Source of the DNA: Actinomycetota bacterium
GTDB lineage: Bacteria > Actinomycetota > Actinomycetes > Streptosporangiales > Streptosporangiaceae
Assembly (NCBI GenBank): GCA_003161205.1
Contig: PMOU01000588.1
Coordinates: forward strand, 1 to 5,307
Length of the DNA stretch: 5,307 bases
Direction of reading: 5' to 3'
In this document: piece by piece, positions 1 through 5,307 of the stretch
How the letters are laid out: each line of letters starts with the position of its first letter
Position numbering within the stretch: the stretch's first letter is position 1
Translations under genes and position numbers: made by a program
Notes under the pieces: generated by a model
Seen by the model: only the letters and a program-made list of their open reading frames with translations
Database searches by the model: none
Told to the model about the DNA's origin: nothing

Positions 1-83
1 GCGCCATCGAGCTCCGCCGCGGCGCGAGCGGCCAGGGTGCGCAGGTAGTCCGGGGCCGTCGGGTGAAGCTGCGCCGTTGTCAT
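1..83 (-). CDS. Partial minus-strand gene, 5' end only, unknown product
   Basis: Reading leftward from the ATG at 83-81, the minus strand is open to the window edge for 27 full codons, beginning MTTAQLHPTAPDYLRTLAA and continuing RAAAELDG. Third positions are G or C in 23 of the 27 codons, as expected of real coding sequence in this genome, and the peptide looks like an ordinary amphipathic N-terminus. It is divergent from the synthase gene. No clear Shine-Dalgarno site precedes this ATG. An in-frame GTG at 122-120 has a GAGG about 5 bases upstream and would add 13 residues, including a Cys-Arg-Cys; an in-frame TAA at 137-135 closes the frame beyond that. The product cannot be identified from so short a piece. 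That it is coding at all is inferred from composition and position. Confidence 0.5.
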   Translation of the reverse strand, partial: MTTAQLHPTAPDYLRTLAARAAAELDG

Positions 84-115
84 GAGCCCAGAGTCGCAGC
101 GGCACCCTGGGCTCA
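83..115. repeat. Inverted repeat, perfect 9-base arms, at the start of the minus-strand gene
   Basis: TGAGCCCAG (83-91) and CTGGGCTCA (107-115) are exact reverse complements separated by 15 bases, with arm centres 24 bases apart. The left arm begins at the first base of the probable minus-strand ATG. As DNA it could be an operator for a dimeric regulator placed between divergent genes. As RNA it could fold into a hairpin directly before that start codon. No T-run follows, so it does not look like an intrinsic terminator. If the minus-strand gene instead starts at 122, the repeat lies inside its coding region. Confidence 0.5.
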
Positions 116-213
116 GCCCCACGTCAGCCTCGCGTTAGGTGACAACCGGGAAAAGCGCAGCCCGCGTGCAGGAAATCCGCAGCTACGTATCCTGCTACCT
201 GCAGCTGGTGTTC

Positions 214-237
214 TGGCCGGACACCGGGTCCTGGCCA
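214..237. repeat. Short imperfect inverted repeat
   Basis: TGGCCGGAC (214-222) pairs with GTCCTGGCCA (228-237), giving nine base pairs with one bulged T at 232 and a five-base loop. It sits mid-spacer. No T-tract follows on either strand, so termination is unlikely. It may be chance pairing in GC-rich DNA or a weak regulatory structure. Confidence 0.25.
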
Positions 238-294
238 CTTCGGGACAGAAAATGGCATCACGGGCGATGTGGCCTGACTGGGACATAACCGATA

Positions 295-331
295 CGTTCG
301 GGTGAGGGCACGCAGCTCCGCCAACCGAACG
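295..331. repeat. Inverted repeat upstream of the synthase ribosome binding site
   Basis: CGTTCGG (295-301) and CCGAACG (325-331) are exact reverse complements with a 23-base gap. The right arm ends 31 bases before the Shine-Dalgarno site of the synthase gene. The position suits either an operator just downstream of a promoter or a leader hairpin. The arms are only 7 bases, so chance is a real alternative. Confidence 0.3.
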
Positions 332-362
332 GGAAGACCAGTCGGGGCGGCTCAGGCGGCCC

Positions 363-369
363 GGGAGGT
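363..369 (+). promoter_or_regulatory. Strong ribosome binding site for the synthase gene
   Basis: GGGAGGT lies 8 bases before the ATG at 378. It contains GGAGGT, a near-complete complement to the 16S rRNA 3' end, at standard spacing. This fixes the start of the gene. Confidence 0.85.
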
Positions 370-377
370 AAGTAGCT

Positions 378-2366
378 ATGAAGCCGTTCGTGATCAATAA
401 GCACGGCCGCCTGGTTTTTCCCGCCAATTTCCTCGGTGATCTTGATTTCTCGGTGCTGAAGACGCTCGACCAGTTCGCCGCGGTCATCGGGCGGGATTTC
501 GAAGCAAAGGCACCCACAGGAACGGACATCCTGGCCCGGGCCGAGTCCGGAGCCTACCCTGGGCGTTTCGAGCTGCTACGGGATCTGGGACAGAACCTGT
601 ACTGGGTCAACCGGTACTCGATCACCATGTTCGACAAGCGCCCGACCCGCTGGCGCGACCTCGCCAAGCGGCGCGACGACGTCTTCTTGCCGGTACTGAC
701 GCCGTGGGAGGACAGTGAACGCAAGGTGCACGCGGTCGAGCAGGCCTTCCGCGAGCTCCCGGCGACCTGGGACGGCGCGGCGGAAAATGCTATTTTCGAC
801 CTGCTTTTCGATTTGTTCCGCAACAAGCTGCATCACGCCACGGAACTGCCGGCCATCAAGCCGACGGTGGCCGAATTCCTGGACCGGCCCGAGGCGCTGA
901 CGTTCGTCATGCCCGAGTACGACCCGGACTATCCGGTCTTCCGGACCGAGGACATCCTCGACGCAGATGAGAGCGTCCCGGAACTGGAAGCGCTGCTGCG
1001 CTGGGCGATGGTGCTGCACAACCAGTACCCGTGGGACCGGTCCCGGACCGAGCTGCGCGGGCCGGGCCAGATCGGCGATGACGACTTCGTGGTCGCCTTC
1101 CATCCGCGGGACCGCGACGTGCTGGCCTTCATCGACCGGGTGAAGCGCTCGGCTGCCCCTGGTCAGGGCGACGCGGGCCCGGCCGCGGCCCGGGCCGGGC
1201 GCCGGCCGGCCGAGGCGGTCGCCCCGGTCGCGCCGTACCCGCCGGTGCGGGTGCGGGAGGTGTTCGCGATCCAGCCGCGGCTCGAGGCGCTGGGCATCGC
1301 CCGCGGCGAGCATGTGTGCACCAACGCCGACGTCATCAGGAACACCAGCTTTTCCTGGTCGCCGATGAGCGCCGCCGAGATCAGCGCGAAGACCGGTATC
1401 GAGGAGCGCCGCTACACCAGCCGGGAGCCCGAGGAACTGGCCCTGCACGCGGCCCGGGCCGCGCTGGCCAAGTCCGGCCGCTCCCCCGCCGAGATCGGCG
1501 CCGTGCTGGTCAGCACGTGCACGAGCAACCGCCAGATCCCGTCGATGGCGTGCTGGCTGTCCGGTGAGCTCGGCCTGCTGCAGACTCACACCTCAGCCGA
1601 CATGGTCGCCGCCTGCGCCGGGCTGCCCTACGGGCTGTCCGAGGCCATCCGGCAGCTCCAGGAGGTGAACCGGCCCGTGCTGCTGGTCTGCGTGGAGAAG
1701 TTCTCCGACAAGATCGGTGCCGTCCGCACCTCGCGGATGATCTTCGGGGACGGCGCCGCGGCGATGGTGATCGCGCCGGCCCCCGCGCAGGAGGCCGGGG
1801 ACGTGGAGGTCGTGCAGACCTACGCGAGCGGGCCGCACAGCGAGGTCAACTCGATCATCTGGCCGAACATCGAATTCGACGGCGACATCACCGTCTACGG
1901 TCCCGAGGTCAAGTCGCTGGTCCAGCGCTACCTGGTCCAGATGCTCGGCGAACTCAAGTCCCAGCCGGATCCGGATGACCCGGCGCGAACGCTGCTCGAC
2001 AGCATCGAGCTGATCATCCCGCACCAGGCCAACAAGACGATGATCCTCAGCCTGGCCGGCCAGGCCGGGCTGTCCGCTGACCAGCTGTACTTCAACGTCG
2101 AGAGGATGGGCAACGTGTCCGCAGCCAGCATCCCGATCGCGGTCTACGACGCCGTCCGGGACGGGGTGATCACCCGGCCGGTCCGGGTCTTCGCGCCCGG
2201 CTTCGGGGCCGGCGCGGTCGGCGGTTACGCGGTGCTGCGCATCGATCCGGCGATCGTCGCCGACGAGGTCGTGCTGGACCCCGCCGACGACGTTGACCGG
2301 TCCGCGGCGGTGCCCTCCCGGGCCGGGAGCACGAGCGATGACATCCGCGCCGCCTTCGGCGGATAG
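378..2366 (+). CDS. Ketoacyl synthase III (FabH-like) protein with long uncharacterised N-terminal region
   Basis: A 662-residue cytosolic protein, about twice the usual ~320 residues of FabH. Residues 1-258 are unrecognised: mixed charged and aromatic, no signal peptide or membrane segment, with features such as LGQNLYWVNRYS and FRNKLHHATELP. A Gly/Ala/Pro-rich linker follows (about 259-292). The synthase domain spans about 293-635, with TGIEER at 339-344, nucleophile Cys413 in VAACAGLPYGL, GDGAAA at 457-462, His549 in PHQAN and Asn579 in RMGNVSAAS. The Cys-His-Asn spacing (136 and 30) is close to E. coli FabH (132 and 30). FabH-type enzymes join an acyl starter to a malonyl thioester by decarboxylative condensation; an intact triad argues for condensation rather than plain acyl transfer. 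The stretch before TGIEER (FSWSPMSAAEIS) is longer than in FabH. The start is fixed by a strong ribosome binding site. The last ~27 residues are an acidic, Ser-rich tail. It is followed at once by the carboxylase gene. Starter substrate and N-terminal role are unknown. Confidence 0.93.
   Translation: MKPFVINKHGRLVFPANFLGDLDFSVLKTLDQFAAVIGRDFEAKAPTGTDILARAESGAYPGRFELLRDLGQNLYWVNRYSITMFDKRPTRWRDLAKRRDDVFLPVLTPWEDSERKVHAVEQAFRELPATWDGAAENAIFDLLFDLFRNKLHHATELPAIKPTVAEFLDRPEALTFVMPEYDPDYPVFRTEDILDADESVPELEALLRWAMVLHNQYPWDRSRTELRGPGQIGDDDFVVAFHPRDRDVLAFIDRVKRSAAPGQGDAGPAAARAGRRPAEAVAPVAPYPPVRVREVFAIQPRLEALGIARGEHVCTNADVIRNTSFSWSPMSAAEISAKTGIEERRYTSREPEELALHAARAALAKSGRSPAEIGAVLVSTCTSNRQIPSMACWLSGELGLLQTHTSADMVAACAGLPYGLSEAIRQLQEVNRPVLLVCVEKFSDKIGAVRTSRMIFGDGAAAMVIAPAPAQEAGDVEVVQTYASGPHSEVNSIIWPNIEFDGDITVYGPEVKSLVQRYLVQMLGELKSQPDPDDPARTLLDSIELIIPHQANKTMILSLAGQAGLSADQLYFNVERMGNVSAASIPIAVYDAVRDGVITRPVRVFAPGFGAGAVGGYAVLRIDPAIVADEVVLDPADDVDRSAAVPSRAGSTSDDIRAAFGG
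2325..2329 (+). promoter_or_regulatory. Ribosome binding site for the carboxylase, inside the synthase gene
   Basis: GGGAG lies 8 bases before the ATG at 2338, in the last codons of the synthase gene. It favours 2338 over the in-frame ATG at 2371, which has only a weak GGCGGA (2358-2363) seven bases upstream. The choice rests on this site alone, because the conserved biotin carboxylase sequence begins after both ATGs. Confidence 0.5.
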
Positions 2367-5307
2367 CGCGATGAGCCAGGAATCCCGGCCCGCTTTCCAG
2401 CGCATCGCGATCGTCAACCGGGGCGAGCCGGCCATGCGGCTGATCAATGCCGTCCGGGAGTGGAACGCCGAGGGACGGCCGGCGCTGCGGGTCATCGCCG
2501 TGTACACCGCGGTCGACCGGCGCGCGACGTTCGTCCGCGAGGCCGACGAGGCGGTGCTGATCGGCCCGGACCCAAATTCTGAGCCTGGCGACGCCGGGTT
2601 CAGCGCCAGCCCGTACCTCGACTACGCCGAGCTGGAACGGGCGCTGCGCCAGTGCCGGGCCGATGCGGTCTGGCCGGGCTGGGGTTTCGTCTCGGAGAAG
2701 GCCGAGTTCGTCGAGCTGTGCGACCAGCTGGGGATCACCTTCATCGGTCCCTCGGCCGAGGTCATGCGCCGGCTCGGCGACAAGATCGCGTCCAAGCGGC
2801 TGGCGGAACAGGCCGGCGTGCCGCTCGCCGCGTGGAGCGGCGGCCCGGTCGACGGCCTGGCGGCAGCACGGACCGCGGCCGAATCGATCGGCTACCCGCT
2901 GATGGTCAAGGCCACCGCGGGCGGCGGCGGGCGCGGCATCCGGCTGGCCAGCTCGGCCGCGGACCTCGACGAGGCCTACGAGCGCGCCAGCTCAGAGGCG
3001 GCCAAGACGGCCGGGGACGCGACGGTATTCCTGGAGCAGGCGATCCGGGGTGGCCGGCACGTCGAGGTGCAGGTCGTCGCGGACGCCGCGGGCGACGTCT
3101 GGACGCTGGGGGTCCGGGATTGCAGCGTGCAGCGGCGCAACCAGAAGGTGATCGAGGAGTCCGCCTCGACGGCGCTGGACGAGGAGCAGGAACAGGTGCT
3201 GCGCGGCCACGCCGCCGACCTGATCCGGGCGGCCGGGTACGTGAACGCGGGAACGGTCGAGTTCCTCTACGAGCCGGGCAAGCAGCTGCTGTCGTTCCTG
3301 GAGGTCAACACCCGGCTGCAGGTCGAGCACCCGGTCACCGAGGTCACCACCGGCGTCGACATCGTCAAGCTGCAGCTGCACATCGCGGCGGGCGGCACGC
3401 TGGCGCAGATCGGCGCCGCGGCGCCGCCGCCGTACGGGCACGCCATCGAGGCCCGGCTCACCGCCGAGGACCCGGAGCGCGACTTCGCGCCTGCCCCCGG
3501 CCTGATCGAGCATCTCGCCCTGCCGGCCGGTCCCGGTATCAGGGTCGACACCGGGGTGTCCGCCGGCGACGTCATCCCGCCGCAGTTCGACTCCATGATC
3601 GCCAAGGTGATCGCCTGGGGCCGGGACCGCGCCGAAGCCCGCGCCCGGCTCTCCCGGGCGATCCGGCAGACCGGCACGGTCATCGCTGGCGGCACCACGA
3701 ACAAGGCCTTCCTGCTCGACCTGCTGGACCGGCCGGAGTTCATCCGCGGCGAGATCGACACAACCTGGCTCGACACGATGATGGCCGGCGGCTACACCCC
3801 GCCCCGACGGGTCGACGTCGCCCTGCTGGCCACCGCCTTCGAGGCCTACGAGGCGCACGCACGAAGCCAGCAGGATCACCTGTTCGCCTCCGCCGAGCGC
3901 GGCCGTCCGGAGGTCGGCCACGAGACATGGCATCAGGTCGATGTCCGCGCGGGCGGTGAGGCCTACCGGTTGCGGGTGTCCCGGCGCCGTCCGGACCGGT
4001 ACCAGATGGATCTTGACGGCCGTTCGGTCGAGGTGGATGTCGAACGGTCGGGACGGTTCGAGCTCCGGCTGAGCGTCGGCGGCCGGACCTTCGACGTGCT
4101 CTCGGTCGTGCAGAGCCCGGACTACCTGGTCGAGGTCGACGGCGCGGTGCACCGGATCTCCGGCGGCGAGGCCGGGCTGATCCGGGCCCCGGCCCCGGCC
4201 ATGGTGGTGGCCATCGGTGTCTCGGTCGGGGACGAGGTCGCGGAGGGCGACGTCGTGGCCATCGTGGAGAGCATGAAGATGGAGACGGCGCTGCGGGCCC
4301 CGGCCGCCGGCCGGGTCACCGAGGTATTCGCCGACGTCAACAGCCAGGTCGATAGCGGCACCAAGCTGATCCTGATCGAGCCGGACCCAGAACCCCCGGA
4401 ACACCCAGGACAGGGGCAGGACTCCGGAACGGGCCAAGAGGACCAAGGGGAACGGGTGGATCTGGCCGCGCTGGCCGACGCGGCCCAGGCCGACGGCGGT
4501 CCCACCGCGGCCGACGCGCTTGAGGCCCTGCGCGCGATGATGCTCGGCTTCGACGTCGACGAGGACGAGGCCCGGCGGCAGCTGCGCGCGCTGGCCGCGG
4601 CGCGGGCCGAGCGGCCCGCCGATGACCCGCAGCTGCTCGCCGGTGAGACCAAGATCCTGCAGATCTTCGCCGACCTGTCCGCGCTGTGGCGCAATCGCCG
4701 GGTGTCCGGGGAGTCCGAGGCCGACTCCGGAGCTGATGCCGAGGACGCCGTCGACGACGAGGCCGCCCGCAACCCGCAGGAGTACCTGCACGCCTACCTG
4801 CGCTCCCGGGACGCCGACGTGGAAGGCCTGCCGGAGTCGTTCCGGATCAAGCTGCGCCGGACGCTGGCCCATTACGGCCTGGCCGACCTGGCGCCTTCGC
4901 CCGACCTGGGCCCGGCACTGTACCGGATCTTCCTCGCCCAGCGCCGCGCCGCGGCGCATGTGCTGGTCGTGTCCGAACTGCTGCAGTGGCGGCTGCACCA
5001 CCCCGAATCACTGCTCGGCGAGGGCCGTGACGATTACCGGCGGGTCGTCGACCAGCTGGTGTCGGCCACCCAGCTGCGTCACCCGGCCGTCGGCGACCTG
5101 GCCCGCCAGGTCCGTTACCGCTGCTTCGACGCGCCGCTGATAGCGGCCGAGCAGACCCGGGCGCTCCAGCAGGTGCGCGCCGAACTTGACCGCCTGTCGG
5201 GCGACCCCGAGGTCAGGGCGGCGCAGATCGACGCCATCGTCGGCTCGGGCGAGCCGATCCTCGGCGTCTTCGCCGAACGGCACTACGCCGTCATGCTCGA
5301 GGTGATG
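2338..5307 (+). CDS. Large single-chain acyl-CoA carboxylase (biotin carboxylase and biotin carrier domains), partial at 3' end
   Basis: Open to the window end without a stop; 990 residues visible (979 if the start is 2371). The biotin carboxylase domain covers about 22-478: IVNRGE at 25-30, Lys149 in GDKIASK, Lys191 plus the ATP-grasp glycine loop KATAGGGGRGI, RDCSVQRRNQKVIEE from 260, Glu308 in TVEFL, and EVNTRLQVEHPVTE from 322 with Glu322, Asn324 and Arg326. These match E. coli AccC catalytic residues. A BT-like beta-rich stretch follows at about 525-605. The biotin carrier domain is at about 608-682, with biotinylated Lys647 in ESMKMET. A Pro/Glu/Gln linker (681-706) leads to a helical central region (GFDVDEDEARR at 737, EYLHAYLRS at about 814, YRIFLAQRRAAA at 862). 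Its order resembles the roughly 1800-residue actinobacterial/myxobacterial carboxylases that end in a carboxyltransferase domain, which is not in view. The enzyme would carboxylate acetyl-CoA or a related acyl-CoA, using ATP and bicarbonate. Acyl specificity lies in the missing half. It is probably translationally coupled to the synthase. Confidence 0.93.
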   Translation, partial: MTSAPPSADSAMSQESRPAFQRIAIVNRGEPAMRLINAVREWNAEGRPALRVIAVYTAVDRRATFVREADEAVLIGPDPNSEPGDAGFSASPYLDYAELERALRQCRADAVWPGWGFVSEKAEFVELCDQLGITFIGPSAEVMRRLGDKIASKRLAEQAGVPLAAWSGGPVDGLAAARTAAESIGYPLMVKATAGGGGRGIRLASSAADLDEAYERASSEAAKTAGDATVFLEQAIRGGRHVEVQVVADAAGDVWTLGVRDCSVQRRNQKVIEESASTALDEEQEQVLRGHAADLIRAAGYVNAGTVEFLYEPGKQLLSFLEVNTRLQVEHPVTEVTTGVDIVKLQLHIAAGGTLAQIGAAAPPPYGHAIEARLTAEDPERDFAPAPGLIEHLALPAGPGIRVDTGVSAGDVIPPQFDSMIAKVIAWGRDRAEARARLSRAIRQTGTVIAGGTTNKAFLLDLLDRPEFIRGEIDTTWLDTMMAGGYTPPRRVDVALLATAFEAYEAHARSQQDHLFASAERGRPEVGHETWHQVDVRAGGEAYRLRVSRRRPDRYQMDLDGRSVEVDVERSGRFELRLSVGGRTFDVLSVVQSPDYLVEVDGAVHRISGGEAGLIRAPAPAMVVAIGVSVGDEVAEGDVVAIVESMKMETALRAPAAGRVTEVFADVNSQVDSGTKLILIEPDPEPPEHPGQGQDSGTGQEDQGERVDLAALADAAQADGGPTAADALEALRAMMLGFDVDEDEARRQLRALAAARAERPADDPQLLAGETKILQIFADLSALWRNRRVSGESEADSGADAEDAVDDEAARNPQEYLHAYLRSRDADVEGLPESFRIKLRRTLAHYGLADLAPSPDLGPALYRIFLAQRRAAAHVLVVSELLQWRLHHPESLLGEGRDDYRRVVDQLVSATQLRHPAVGDLARQVRYRCFDAPLIAAEQTRALQQVRAELDRLSGDPEVRAAQIDAIVGSGEPILGVFAERHYAVMLEVM

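Larger units (their letters stand above)
84..377. other. Divergent intergenic region / leader of the synthase-carboxylase pair
   Basis: This 294-base spacer lies between the divergent partial gene and the synthase start. It has more A+T patches than the flanking coding DNA, for example around 148-190 and 245-260. It holds three inverted repeats (83-115, 214-237, 295-331) and a strong ribosome binding site at its right end. The hexamer GGGACA occurs twice, at 242-247 and 280-285, followed by similar A-rich bases. I looked for actinobacterial housekeeping -35/-10 pairs. TTGTCA on the minus strand (145-140) and TATCCT on the plus strand (188-193) are isolated hexamers without a partner at proper spacing. 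Promoters for both directions are expected here by position, but I cannot place them. Confidence 0.6.

Noticed and set aside
188..193. TATCCT as a -10 promoter element for the synthase gene
   Set aside because: No acceptable -35 hexamer occurs 16-19 bases upstream.
214..237. Hairpin considered as an intrinsic terminator
   Set aside because: No T-run follows on either strand, and it lies between divergent genes where no terminator is needed.
63..305. Plus-strand open frame of 80 codons in the spacer
   Set aside because: No ribosome binding site before its ATG at 63, many A/T-ending codons, and it overlaps the more convincing minus-strand gene start. The peptide has no recognisable features.
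576..1589. Minus-strand open frame of 337 codons opposite the synthase
   Set aside because: Shadow of the synthase gene. The plus-strand frame has a strong ribosome binding site and a complete catalytic triad; this one has neither.
1593..2507. Minus-strand open frame of 304 codons spanning the synthase-carboxylase junction
   Set aside because: It overlaps conserved synthase sequence and the carboxylase start, and its translation is low-complexity and Asp/Val/Gly/Arg-rich.
2652..3959. Plus-strand open frame of 435 codons in another frame of the carboxylase
   Set aside because: The translation is extremely Arg/Gly/Ala-rich with no domain, and it coincides with the biotin carboxylase domain read in the correct frame.
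2992..5001. Long open frame (669 codons) on the minus strand opposite the carboxylase
   Set aside because: It lies entirely over the carboxylase, whose catalytic motifs are unmistakable. Its own translation is rich in Arg, Gly, Asp, Val and Gln without recognisable motifs, which is typical of antisense frames in high-GC coding DNA.

Overview
The window comes from a high-GC genome. The two main genes use mostly G or C at third codon positions, Shine-Dalgarno sites are recognisable, and the carboxylase fusion is of a type I associate with actinomycetes (Streptomyces- or Frankia-like) and some myxobacteria. An actinomycete is the best guess; genus cannot be read from this sequence.

Layout. Positions 1-83 hold the 5' end of a probable gene on the minus strand that runs off the left edge. 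A 294-base spacer (84-377) separates it from a rightward gene pair. The spacer carries three inverted repeats but no promoter I would defend. The first rightward gene (378-2366) encodes a 662-residue protein: about 258 residues of unrecognised N-terminal sequence, a Gly/Ala/Pro-rich linker, and a complete ketoacyl synthase III (FabH-like) domain with an intact Cys-His-Asn triad. The second gene starts at 2338 (overlapping the first by 29 bases) or at 2371, and stays open to the window end. It encodes the N-terminal 990 residues of a very large single-chain acyl-CoA carboxylase: biotin carboxylase, a BT-like region, biotin carrier domain, and the start of the central region. The carboxyltransferase half expected in this family lies beyond the right edge.

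How the genes fit together. The carboxylase would make malonyl-CoA or a substituted malonyl-CoA, and a ketoacyl synthase III consumes a malonyl-type extender in decarboxylative condensation with an acyl starter. Tight, probably coupled expression suggests one lipid or polyketide-like pathway with its own extender supply. That role is inferred. The least explained part of the window is the N-terminal region of the synthase.
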